Shown here: positions 25,880 through 34,001 of the stretch, in pieces
Numbering within the stretch: the stretch's first letter is position 1
Layout: each line of letters opens with the position of its first letter
Assembly (NCBI GenBank): GCA_041678045.1
Contig: JBAYOV010000010.1
Coordinates: 11,475 to 75,474, forward strand
DNA length: 64,000 nt
Direction: 5' to 3'
From: UBA2357 sp041678045
Lineage (GTDB): Bacteria > Pseudomonadota > Gammaproteobacteria > Burkholderiales > Rhodocyclaceae
Translations under genes and position numbers: made by a program
Notes under the pieces: generated by a model
Database searches by the model: none
Told to the model about the DNA's origin: nothing
The model's input: the letters and a program-made list of their open reading frames with translations, nothing else

Positions 25880-27414
25880 TTATTAACCCGGCCCTTAATT
25901 CTACTTTGTCAGATTTATCGCCCATCGTTTGTTGCCCGAAACCCCGATGAATCCGAGCGAGCCTGCCGTCGTCGATGAGAGTCTTTTGCCAGGCTGCGAT
26001 TCCGATGTCGTCGTTCTATGACTTCAGCCAGTTCTGTGGCACCCATTTGTCGTTTCGGCAACATATGAGCGATGGCGGTGACCAGATCGTTGAGCGAGAG
26101 CATCGGCCAGGTTTCGCGATGGGTGACTTTCTGTTTGACCAGGAACAGGGCAGCCAGCATGACCAGCGCCATATGGTGATGCCAGGCATCCCAGCGACGC
26201 ACCTGGTAATCGGCCATCGCACACTCGCTCTTGGCTTCACGAAAGGCGTGTTCGATGAAGAATCGCTGCCCCTGCACGCGTGCCAGCACCGTCAGTGCCG
26301 TGTCCTGTGGGGCATTGGACAAACAGTAGTGAGAAGGGGTCGAGGTGCCCGGCTCGCGACGCACCATCAGATGCCACCGATGCGCTTGAGCCTGCTTCCC
26401 ATCCCAGAGCCAGACCTGGGCGTGCAGATACTCGGCACGGAGCTCACCCTTCTCGCCCTCGCGCAAGCTCAGGCGTTGCCACGCCGTTGCCGGCTGCGCT
26501 GCCGCCCAAGCATCCACGCGGATCGGCACGGCCTCGGTCATCAGACGACTCGGTTTGCGCCCGCGCCCCGTTCTGCTCGGCACCGTCGGCTGCGGATCGG
26601 TCAGATAGACGCTTTGATCCTTATGGACGTCGGCCACGAAGGATTTGCCTCGGGCATCAAGTGCCCTGAGAAACGCCGGCTCCTTGCCATAGCCTCCGTC
26701 GAGCGCAATGAATCCATAGCGCACGCCGATCTGATCGGCTTCATCAATCATCTCGAGGGCCAACGTGCTCTTCGAGCGATAAACACGTTCAGTCTCGGGA
26801 ATCGCCGCTCGATCGCAGCGCTTTACGTCACTTACCCAACTCTGGGGCAGATACAAGCGCGCACTGAACAAGCTCGCCATCTCTCCCCGGCACAGCGCGG
26901 CATAAACGCCGACCTGGCTGTTATCGACCTTGCCAAGACGCCCGTTCCAGTGCCGTGCCACGCCCGCCGAAGCTTTGCCCTTCTTGGCTATCGCACTTTC
27001 ATCGATAACCAGCACCGACTCCGGTCCTCCGAGCAAACCATCGACTTCAGTGGCCACCGCCCGACTCAGTCCCGACCAATCCACGCACTGACTCGTGAGC
27101 ATGTGCTGCATGGCTTGTTCATCGACCGCACCGGTCTCGCTCATGCGCAGCATGTTGCCCCGCTCCGATTGGAAAAGCCCGCGTACGTAGCCGAAAAAGC
27201 TCTCGGAGACGTTGCGCGTACGGGTGACGAAAAATGATGAAAACCGCTCAAGATGGGCATCAAGCGCCTGTAGAAGGCTCGCAAGGGCATCAGCAAGGCA
27301 CGGACGAGGGTGTTTGAGTTGACATGGTCAAATAACTTATATTTAACAAGCACTTATTTTACCATTCCCCGCTCGCCGAATCTGACAAAGTAAAATTAAG
27401 GGCCGGGTTAATAA
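25880..27414 (-). mobile_element. IS701-like insertion sequence
   Basis: The ends are long inverted repeats: left TTATTAACCCGGCCCTTAAT at 25880 and the matching right end finishing ATTAAGGGCCGGGTTAATAA at 27414. Further in, CTACTTTGTCAGATT faces AATCTGACAAAGTAA with one difference. TTAA at 25883-25886 and 27408-27411 fits the YTAR target duplication described for IS701, giving an element of about 1.52 kb. It lies between the promoter region of the IPTL-CTERM gene and the end of the gsp operon and contains one transposase frame. Confidence 0.88.
25915..27153 (-). CDS. IS701-like DDE transposase, probably frameshifted near its 5' end
   Basis: The open frame from the ATG at 27153 gives 412 residues with a DDE-type core: VLVIDESAIAKKGKASAGVARHWNGRLGKVDNSQVGVY (first Asp), IALDGGYGKEP (second Asp) and RFFIEHAFREAKSECAMADYQVRRWDAWHHHMAL (Glu region). 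The same frame stays open upstream to about 27328 and encodes LASLLQALDAHLERFSSFF and ESFFGYVRGLFQSERGN, but it has no ATG, GTG or TTG. The nearby ATG at 27325 is in another frame and stops after 11 codons. Removing one base from the GGG at 27308-27310 would join them into a product starting MSTQTPRPCLADALA. This copy may therefore be inactive. Confidence 0.85.
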   Translation of the reverse strand: MLRMSETGAVDEQAMQHMLTSQCVDWSGLSRAVATEVDGLLGGPESVLVIDESAIAKKGKASAGVARHWNGRLGKVDNSQVGVYAALCRGEMASLFSARLYLPQSWVSDVKRCDRAAIPETERVYRSKSTLALEMIDEADQIGVRYGFIALDGGYGKEPAFLRALDARGKSFVADVHKDQSVYLTDPQPTVPSRTGRGRKPSRLMTEAVPIRVDAWAAAQPATAWQRLSLREGEKGELRAEYLHAQVWLWDGKQAQAHRWHLMVRREPGTSTPSHYCLSNAPQDTALTVLARVQGQRFFIEHAFREAKSECAMADYQVRRWDAWHHHMALVMLAALFLVKQKVTHRETWPMLSLNDLVTAIAHMLPKRQMGATELAEVIERRHRNRSLAKDSHRRRQARSDSSGFRATNDGR

Positions 27415-27511
27415 TCTGTCGGCCGGTTCTGGCCTGACGAAGCGAGGAAGAAAGGCGCCACGTCATGCGCGGTCATGATGCTGAAGCCAATCCTGTGGGC
27501 GCCTCGACCGC

Positions 27512-28252
27512 TTACGGCAGGCTCACCACCACCCGGCCCGGGGTGCCGGTGAGGCGGGCGTTGCGGCCCATTACGTTGGGCATGCGGTCGACCACTTCGG
27601 GGTCGCCTTCCACCGTGGCCTGGAAGTTGAAGCGGCCGTCGGCTTCCAGCCGTCCGCTGCCGTTTACCCGCAGGTCGCCTTCCAGCGTGTGCACCGTGAT
27701 GTCGAAGGCGCGGCCGACGGACTGGAAGCGGATTTCGTGCGCGCCAAGTTCGCGCTCGGGCAGGATGTCCAGCCCGGCATCGCGCCACTGCACGGTGAGC
27801 GCGCCTTCGCAGCTGGCCCGCCAGTCGCAGCCGAAGCCGCTGGAGCCGAGCAGAAGCCGGCCACGCCAGCCGGCGCGGGCAGCGGGGTGGGGGATGGCGG
27901 CGGCGATCAGCGGCAGGGGCAGGTCCACTTCCAGATGGGCCAGGTCCACCCCGTCCGGGGTGATCCGCACCCGGCCCTGCGGGTGGCCATGCTCGCTGAT
28001 GCGCAGGCCCAGCCCCAGCGGCGAGCCTTGCCCGTCGAGCGACCATTCCACCGCACGCACGGCCTGCAGCGTGCGCTGACCGGCCGAGATCGCCAGCACA
28101 CCGCGCCCCTGCCAAACACTGCCGTGGGCTTCGACCAGACGCAGCGTGCCACCGCTGGCGCGGGCGAGCAGAGTATCCATGAGGCTGGCGGGCAGGCGCA
28201 CCACGACCAGCGCCAGCGTGAGCAGCAGGAGCAGCGACAGGCGCAACCACAT
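27512..28252 (-). CDS. gspN: Type II secretion system protein N
   Basis: This 246-residue protein has one N-terminal transmembrane helix (LRLSLLLLLTLALVVVRLPASLM) and a beta-rich periplasmic domain with VWQGRGVLAI, VEWSLD and VNGSGRLEADGRFNFQATVEGDP, typical of GspN. It is the last gene of the operon; its ATG overlaps the gspM stop by one base (TAATG). GspN is an accessory part of the inner-membrane platform and is absent from many systems. Confidence 0.87.
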   Translation of the reverse strand: MWLRLSLLLLLTLALVVVRLPASLMDTLLARASGGTLRLVEAHGSVWQGRGVLAISAGQRTLQAVRAVEWSLDGQGSPLGLGLRISEHGHPQGRVRITPDGVDLAHLEVDLPLPLIAAAIPHPAARAGWRGRLLLGSSGFGCDWRASCEGALTVQWRDAGLDILPERELGAHEIRFQSVGRAFDITVHTLEGDLRVNGSGRLEADGRFNFQATVEGDPEVVDRMPNVMGRNARLTGTPGRVVVSLP

Positions 28253-28728
28253 TATTGCGGACTCAGCGCGATGCGGAAGTGGATCGTGTCGCCACGGGTT
28301 TCCATGCTCACCTGGGCTGCGCGCAACCGCTGCTCGGCCTGCAGCGTGGCCAGCCAGTCCACCAGCGCGGCAAACCCGCCGCTGCCTTCGGCCTGCAACA
28401 GGTGGCCGCTGCGTTCGATGCTCACCTTCAGGCCGCGCGAGCTGGCCGCTGCCGAGGCGGCGCCGAGCAGCGCTTCGGTGGGGGTGGTGGCGGGGGCGGG
28501 CAGGGTCTGCAGGCGGCTCAGTTCGGCAGCGTCGGCCTGCATCTGTACCAGCTGTGCCTGTGCGGTGGGCAGCTGGGTGGCGAGCCGGCGATGTTCGGCC
28601 AGCGTCCATTCGGTGAGCCACACCAGCAGCGCGCCGGCCACCACCAGCATGGCCAGCAGGATCATGCGGCGCTCGCGCGGGCTGCGGGCCTGCAGCGCGT
28701 CGAGCAGGCGGGAAACCGGTGCATTCAT
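28252..28728 (-). CDS. gspM: Type II secretion system protein M
   Basis: This 158-residue bitopic protein has a short cytoplasmic N-terminus, one helix (MILLAMLVVAGALLVWLTEW) and a periplasmic ferredoxin-like domain preceded by a coiled coil. It forms the inner-membrane platform with GspL and GspF. The ATG overlaps the gspL stop codon by four bases. Confidence 0.88.
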   Translation of the reverse strand: MNAPVSRLLDALQARSPRERRMILLAMLVVAGALLVWLTEWTLAEHRRLATQLPTAQAQLVQMQADAAELSRLQTLPAPATTPTEALLGAASAAASSRGLKVSIERSGHLLQAEGSGGFAALVDWLATLQAEQRLRAAQVSMETRGDTIHFRIALSPQ

Positions 28729-29939
28729 GGCAGCACCCTCCGGTTGATGATGAGACTGTCGGGTTCGCTGCCCGCCCGGGCGTCGTGCCCCAGGGTGTGC
28801 AGCCGGGCCTGCAGCAGCTCGGTCTGGGTGAGGCGGGTGGGGTCGTAGCGCACCTGCAGCGTGCCGTTGTCGGCGTTGTATTCGAGGGCGGTGATGGCGT
28901 GTCGGGTGGCGTTGCCGCCAATGTCCGCAAAGCTGTCGAGCAGGGTCAGGAAGTCGCTCTCGCGCAGTTGGCCGTGGCGGGCGCGGGCTTCGTCGAGCGC
29001 ACGGCGCAGTTGTACCGCCGGGGCGATGGCCGGCGTGCCGGGCACGGCCGTTTCGAACAGGCGGCGCAGACGGGCTTCGGTGGCTTCCAGTTGCTGCGCC
29101 TTCCACAGCACTTCACCGAGCAGGGCGAGCAGGCCGATGAAAGCGGCCAGCGTGGCGAGCATCAGGGGGGCGCGTGCCTGGCGCAGCACGCCGCCGCTGC
29201 TGCGCGCGGCAAATTCGCCATGCAACAGGTCGGCAGCCTGCGCATGTCCCTGCCACCAGACGGGGGCCGGCACGGTTTCGAGCACCACGCCGTGACGCGT
29301 GGCGAGGGCCTCCAGTGCGGCTTGTGCGGGGGGCAGTTCGCCGGACAGGGCCGTGACCCGCAGGCGTGCGGGTCGCTTGCCGGCGGCACGGTCGAGCAGG
29401 TGTTCGAGCATCGGCAGCACCGTGTCGGGGTCGACGGCGATGGCGGGCGCGGGCGCGGGATTGAGGATGAAGCCGCCGTCCGGGCAGGCGCTCAGGCTCC
29501 AGCTGTCGGGCGGAAGGGGGGCTTGCTGCAGGGCCGAGGTGATGCGCTGCGGCGGGCGTCCGAGTGCCTTGAGCTGTGCGACGATGCGCTGCAGGCGGGG
29601 ACGCGCGCACACCAGCACCCGCACGCTGAAGCCTTCGTCCAGCTTGTGGCGGGCGGTGACGGTGAGGTGTTGCTCGTCCACATCGCGCAGCAGTTGTTCT
29701 TCCAGCGCGTAGCGCAGCAAACGGGTCTGGTCGCTGCGGCCACCGGCTGGCAGGCGGGTGTCCAGCCAGCTGCACTGCGGCGCGGAGAGCACCGCTTCGC
29801 AGCGCTGTGCGGCGGGCCAGTGGCGGGGCTCGGAGTGGCCTTCGCTCACCACCCGGTCGCGGTCGTCGAGCACCACCCAGGGGGCGGAGGGGGTTTCGGG
29901 CCAGCTTTCGTCCAGATGGACGATGAGTCGTGTGTTCAT
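28725..29939 (-). CDS. gspL: Type II secretion system protein L
   Basis: This 404-residue protein has a cytoplasmic actin-like domain (about 1-240), with an N-terminus NTRLIVHLDES and YALEEQLLRDVDEQHL. A helix (APLMLATLAAFIGLLALLGEVLW, about 260-282) and a periplasmic ferredoxin-like domain follow. It couples the GspE ATPase to the inner-membrane platform. It overlaps gspM by four bases and starts 10 bp after gspK. Confidence 0.9.
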   Translation of the reverse strand: MNTRLIVHLDESWPETPSAPWVVLDDRDRVVSEGHSEPRHWPAAQRCEAVLSAPQCSWLDTRLPAGGRSDQTRLLRYALEEQLLRDVDEQHLTVTARHKLDEGFSVRVLVCARPRLQRIVAQLKALGRPPQRITSALQQAPLPPDSWSLSACPDGGFILNPAPAPAIAVDPDTVLPMLEHLLDRAAGKRPARLRVTALSGELPPAQAALEALATRHGVVLETVPAPVWWQGHAQAADLLHGEFAARSSGGVLRQARAPLMLATLAAFIGLLALLGEVLWKAQQLEATEARLRRLFETAVPGTPAIAPAVQLRRALDEARARHGQLRESDFLTLLDSFADIGGNATRHAITALEYNADNGTLQVRYDPTRLTQTELLQARLHTLGHDARAGSEPDSLIINRRVLP

Positions 29940-29949
29940 GAGTCAGGGG

Positions 29950-30903
29950 TCAAGGAATGCGTTGCCAGAGAATGTCGGGCCAGGTGTTCTTGCGGTCGAG
30001 CAGCACATCGAGGCTGACCACAGACACGCCGTTGCGCGCCCGGCCGGTGACCAGGAAGAAGCGGCTGCGCACGTCGAGCAGGGCCGGGCTGTCCACCGAG
30101 GCGCCCGCAGGCAGCCGGGCGGTGAAGTCGGCCACATCGCGAAACCAGGCGCGGTCGCGTTCGGCCACCAGTACGGTGGCAGCATTCAGCTCCAGCCCGG
30201 ACGTTATCGCAAAAAGCACTTCGGCTGGGGCGGTATTCACGTTGATCTTGCTGGGCGCGGGCACGGCAACCGCAACTTCGGCCAGCCGGGCCACCAGCCG
30301 CGGGTCGAAGCCGGGCACGGCGAGCAGTTCGCCGAGGTCCACCAGCGGGCCGTGCGGGGCGCTGCGGGCCGTGCGGGCGCCGGGGCGGCTGCGGGCGTTG
30401 GCCTCCTCGTCGGGCGGAGCAATCCATTCGAGCAGGGCGTCGGCCAATTGCGCGGCCCGGTTGGCCGGCACCTCCAGCGCACTGAGCAGGCGTTCGAACT
30501 GGTGACGGGCAAGCAGCTCGGGTTTGCCTTCGGGGGCGAGGTTGTTGAGGTTGAAGCGGCCTGACCAGTCGATGATTTCGCCGGACACCTCGGCCTCGCC
30601 GACCGGGGTGGGGGGCACCCGCACCGCCCAGGGTTCGCGCAGGTGGTCCACCGGTGTGCTGCGTTCGTCGTCGGCCAGCACATTGCGCGCCCAGTCGACC
30701 GCGCCGCGTGCCAGCAGGCGGGCCTGGGCCTGATCCTGCAGGCCGGTGGCGCTGTCGATGCTGCGCCCCAGGCTGCCGATGATCGCGGCGGCCACGCTGG
30801 CGGCCAGAAACACGGTGACCAGCGCCAGCACCACCGCCGCGCCGCGCTGGCGGGCGGGTGCGAAGGGCGCAGGGAGGGGGCGGGAGTGGTCAGCGCAGCG
30901 CAT
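29950..30903 (-). CDS. gspK: Type II secretion system minor pseudopilin K
   Basis: The 317-residue product begins with a basic leader and RQRGAAVVLALVTVFLAASVAAAIIGSL, the class III prepilin-like helix. A large globular insert follows, with WSGRFNLNNL and the SAM-like SKINVNTAPAEVL. GspK caps the pseudopilus tip with GspI and GspJ. It lacks the usual +5 Glu of pseudopilins, as GspK proteins do. It overlaps gspJ by 14 bp. Confidence 0.92.
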   Translation of the reverse strand: MRCADHSRPLPAPFAPARQRGAAVVLALVTVFLAASVAAAIIGSLGRSIDSATGLQDQAQARLLARGAVDWARNVLADDERSTPVDHLREPWAVRVPPTPVGEAEVSGEIIDWSGRFNLNNLAPEGKPELLARHQFERLLSALEVPANRAAQLADALLEWIAPPDEEANARSRPGARTARSAPHGPLVDLGELLAVPGFDPRLVARLAEVAVAVPAPSKINVNTAPAEVLFAITSGLELNAATVLVAERDRAWFRDVADFTARLPAGASVDSPALLDVRSRFFLVTGRARNGVSVVSLDVLLDRKNTWPDILWQRIP

Positions 30904-31480
30904 ACAGCCGGGTGATCAGGCCTTCGGGTTGGAGGTCGAGCTGCAGTTCCACCGCGTCGGGCAAGGGCTGGGCGCTTTGTCCGCCCTGCGCAAGCTGTCC
31001 GGCCGGGGGCCATTGAGTGTGCCATTCACCCGAACCGATGAAGCGCCAGTGCACGCTGCGCACATCGTCCAGCAGCCGTTCGCCGATTTCTTCCGCATGT
31101 CCGGCCGGCAGCCCTTCGGGGCGGCGCAGCCAGTACAGCTGGCCGTTGGCATGCTGCAGGCGAATGCGCTCCACACCCTGGCTGTTGATGCTCAGCCATT
31201 GCAGCTCGCCTGCGTCGGGGGTGCCGCTCAGCATCAGGGCGGCGGGGCGGCGGTTGCCGGTCACGCGTGCCGGGGCGGCGATCTGCAGCAGCTCGGTTTC
31301 GATGATCTGCAGGCTGCGCTCCAGCGCACGCCAGCGTTGCAGGCTGTCTTCCAGCTGTTGCTGGGCGGTGAGCAGCTGGGTGGTGGCGCGATAGCTCAGG
31401 GTGCCCAGCACGGCAAACACGGCCAGCGCAATCATCAGCTCGATGAGGGTCAGGCCGCGCTGCCGGCGGCGGGCGTTCAT
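30890..31480 (-). CDS. gspJ: Type II secretion system minor pseudopilin J
   Basis: The 196-residue product has a prepilin signal with cleavage at QRG/LTLIELMIALAVFAVLGTLSY, including the conserved Glu at +5. It then has a GspJ-type beta-rich domain with RSLQIIETELLQIAAP. It is a component of the pseudopilus tip. The ATG overlaps the gspI stop by four bases. Confidence 0.92.
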   Translation of the reverse strand: MNARRRQRGLTLIELMIALAVFAVLGTLSYRATTQLLTAQQQLEDSLQRWRALERSLQIIETELLQIAAPARVTGNRRPAALMLSGTPDAGELQWLSINSQGVERIRLQHANGQLYWLRRPEGLPAGHAEEIGERLLDDVRSVHWRFIGSGEWHTQWPPAGQLAQGGQSAQPLPDAVELQLDLQPEGLITRLYALR

Positions 31481-31845
31481 TGCAGTGGCCTCGCGAGAAA
31501 ACCGGTGAGGCTGGCCAGTGGGCGGCCGTCGTCCGGGTGGTGTACTGCGACATCCACGCGCAGGAACAGCGGGTTGGGCGTGGGTTGCACGTTTTCGCGC
31601 CAGATGAAGCGCTGGCCGGCCTGTTCGGCCTCGCCCTGGTTGATGCCCAGCGGGGGCCACAGTTGGCGGGCGCGCAGTTCGGCCAGGCGGTTTTGCGCCA
31701 CCCAGCTGGCCAGCCCGTGGTCGCGCAGGAGTGCGGCCGACTGGGTGCTCGCTCCGACCGCGCGCATCGCCGCGCCCAGGGCGACGGCGAGAATGGCCAG
31801 CGCGACCAGACATTCGAGCAGGGTGAAGCCGCGCGTGCGTTTCAT
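31477..31845 (-). CDS. gspI: Type II secretion system minor pseudopilin I
   Basis: The 122-residue product begins MKRTRG/FTLLECLVALAILAVALGAAMRAV, the prepilin cleavage site and N-terminal helix with +5 Glu. The GspI-type ASWVAQNRLAELRA follows. It initiates tip assembly with GspJ and GspK. The ATG overlaps the gspH stop by four bases. Confidence 0.92.
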   Translation of the reverse strand: MKRTRGFTLLECLVALAILAVALGAAMRAVGASTQSAALLRDHGLASWVAQNRLAELRARQLWPPLGINQGEAEQAGQRFIWRENVQPTPNPLFLRVDVAVHHPDDGRPLASLTGFLARPLQ

Positions 31846-32312
31846 GCCGGCGAGCGGGGGTGTTGCCGGGTTTCGACTTCGCCGGTGCCCCGTCCGCGCA
31901 ACAGCACGCTGCCGTCGGGGGTGAGCAGTTCGAGCTCGAAGCGCGGGCTGCGCGTGCCGAACACGATGTAGCGGGCGGATTGATCATTCACCCGCAGGGC
32001 GGCCCAGCGCAGATCGTCCGGCAGCACCCGTTCGACGAACAGGGGCGCTTCTTCCAGCGCAATCCAGCGCCCGTCGGTGTCGCGCATGCTGAAGCGATAG
32101 CCGTCCGGCAGGGTTTCGAAGGCGATGCTCTGGCCGCGAATCCGCGCCCGCTCGGCGGTGGCCTCCAGTACCCAGCGCAGGCGCTCGACGGCCAGACCGG
32201 TATCGCGGCCGCGCAGCACCTCCAGACTCACCGACACGCCACTGATCACCACCCCGAGGATGGTGAGCACCACCAGCACTTCGATCAGGGTGAAGCCACG
32301 GCTGCGCCGCAT
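31842..32312 (-). CDS. gspH: Type II secretion system minor pseudopilin H
   Basis: From the ATG at 32312 the 156-residue product starts MRRSRG/FTLIEVLVVLTILGVVISGVSV, a prepilin signal. The GspH domain has LRWVLEATAERARIRGQSIAFE. Starts further upstream would spoil the short basic leader expected of prepilins. GspH joins the tip to the GspG body of the pseudopilus. Confidence 0.9.
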   Translation of the reverse strand: MRRSRGFTLIEVLVVLTILGVVISGVSVSLEVLRGRDTGLAVERLRWVLEATAERARIRGQSIAFETLPDGYRFSMRDTDGRWIALEEAPLFVERVLPDDLRWAALRVNDQSARYIVFGTRSPRFELELLTPDGSVLLRGRGTGEVETRQHPRSPA

Positions 32313-32328
32313 GTCTGCGCGGCCGGAC

Positions 32329-32787
32329 TCAGAGCGCCCAGGAGCCGATGTCGGCATCGAAGTCGTTACCGCCGGCGCGGCCGTCGGCGCCGAAGCTCAT
32401 GACGTCCACCTCGCCGCGCAGGCCGGGGTTGAGGTACTGGTAAGCCTGGCCCCAGGGGTCGGTGGGCAGGCGTTCGAGATACGGTTTCCAGTTGTCGGGC
32501 TGCGGCTCGCTGGTGGGGCGTTCGACCAGCGCCTGCAGGCCCTGCGCGGTGGTGGGGTAGCTGCGGTTGTCGAGCTTGTAGAGCTTGAGCGCCTGCATGA
32601 GGGTGGCGATGTCCTGCTTGGCGGCGACCACCCGGGCTTCGTCCGGGCGGCTCATGATGCGCGGCACCACCAGGCTGGCGAGCACGCCGAGGATGACGAT
32701 CACCACCATGATCTCGATGAGGGTGAAGCCACGCTGTTGCGGGCGCTGCGGCAGGAAAGACGATGGCAGGGGGCGGAACGGAAGCAT
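32329..32787 (-). CDS. gspG: Type II secretion system major pseudopilin G
   Basis: The 152-residue product has a leader ending QRG/FTLIEIMVVIVILGVLASLVVPRIM. The rest matches GspG closely: DIATLMQALKLYKLDNRSYPTTAQGLQAL, PYLERLPTDPWGQAYQYLNPG and a calcium-loop-like FGADGRAGGNDFDADIGSW. It is the main subunit of the pseudopilus. The leader is longer than usual; an in-frame TTG two codons upstream is less likely. Confidence 0.95.
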   Translation of the reverse strand: MLPFRPLPSSFLPQRPQQRGFTLIEIMVVIVILGVLASLVVPRIMSRPDEARVVAAKQDIATLMQALKLYKLDNRSYPTTAQGLQALVERPTSEPQPDNWKPYLERLPTDPWGQAYQYLNPGLRGEVDVMSFGADGRAGGNDFDADIGSWAL

Positions 32788-32793
32788 GCGCAA

Positions 32794-33996
32794 TTACCTC
32801 AGGAAGGTGTTGATCTCGATGATGGGCTGCATCACCGCCAGCACGATGAGCAGCACCAGGCCGCCCATGGCGAGCAGCAGCAACGGTTCGAGCAGGCTGG
32901 TGAGCGTGCCGGTGCGGTTTTCCAGCTCCTGCTGCTGCAGGCGGGCGGCGCGGGCGAGCAGTTCGTCCAGTCGCCCGGTGGTTTCGCCGTTGGCGATCAT
33001 GTGGATGAGCAGCGGCGGAAAGGCCCGGGTGGCGCCCAGCGCGCGGGACAGGCTCTGGCCTTCGCGCACCCGCTCGGTGGCGTCGCGGATGGCGTCCTGC
33101 AGCGGCACGCGGCCGATCACCTCGCGCCCGGCGTCGAGCGCGGCGAGCAGGGGCACGCCGCTGCCGGCGAGGATGGACAGCGTGCTGGCAAAGCGGGTGG
33201 CATCCAGGGTGCGCAGGTGGCGGCCGATGAGCGGCAGGCGCAGCAGGGTCTGGTCCCACCGGCGGCGGATGGCGCGGTCGCGCAGCAGCCAGTGCACGCC
33301 CAGGCCGCTGAGGCCGATGAGCACCATCAGCAGCCAGCCCCAGCTACGCAGGAAGTCGGAGATCAGGATCATGCCCCGGGTGAGCAGTGGCAGGGCTTGC
33401 TTGCCTTGCTGGAACACAGACACCACTTGCGGCACCACATAGGTCATCAGGCCGATCACCACCAGCGTGGCGACCACCGCGACGATGGCCGGGTAGAGCA
33501 GGGCCTGCTGGGTTTTCTGGCGCAGGGCGTTGCGCTGCTCCAGATAGTCGGACAGCTGGGTCATGACGTTGGCCAGTTCGCCGGATTTTTCGCCGGCTGC
33601 CACGGAGGCGCGGTAGATCGCGGGAAAGGCGGTCGGGTAGCGGTCGAGGGCGGCGCGCAGGCTGTGTCCGGCGAGCACCTCGGAGCGGATGCCGGCGAGA
33701 ATTTGCCGGCTGGCTTCGTTTTCGGACTGTTCGATGAGGGCGGCCAGGGCCTGCTCCACGGTGAGCCCGGAGGCGAGCAGGGTGGACCACTGGCGCGACA
33801 GCAGCACCAGTTCGGACTCGCGCAGCCTTCGCCGGGTGGCCTTGCCTTCGCCGCGTGTCGACACGCTGCCCACGTCTACCGGAAACAGGCCGCGCTCGCG
33901 CAACAGGGCACGGGCGGCGCGGCTGGTGTCGGCTTCGAGTACGCCGGTGGTTTCCTTGCCCTGGGCATCGACGGCGGTGTAGCGGAATGCGGTCAT
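32794..33996 (-). CDS. gspF: Type II secretion system inner-membrane platform protein F
   Basis: This 400-residue protein has two GspF repeats, each a cytoplasmic helical domain followed by membrane helices: VAAGEKSGELANVMTQLSDYLEQR in the first and IANGETTGRLDELLARAARLQQQELE in the second. The helices are near residues 170-195, 220-240 and 370-395. The N-terminus AFRYTAVDAQGKETTGVLEADT is typical. It links the GspE motor to pseudopilus assembly. Confidence 0.95.
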   Translation of the reverse strand: MTAFRYTAVDAQGKETTGVLEADTSRAARALLRERGLFPVDVGSVSTRGEGKATRRRLRESELVLLSRQWSTLLASGLTVEQALAALIEQSENEASRQILAGIRSEVLAGHSLRAALDRYPTAFPAIYRASVAAGEKSGELANVMTQLSDYLEQRNALRQKTQQALLYPAIVAVVATLVVIGLMTYVVPQVVSVFQQGKQALPLLTRGMILISDFLRSWGWLLMVLIGLSGLGVHWLLRDRAIRRRWDQTLLRLPLIGRHLRTLDATRFASTLSILAGSGVPLLAALDAGREVIGRVPLQDAIRDATERVREGQSLSRALGATRAFPPLLIHMIANGETTGRLDELLARAARLQQQELENRTGTLTSLLEPLLLLAMGGLVLLIVLAVMQPIIEINTFLR

Positions 33997-34001
33997 GGTG
34001 G

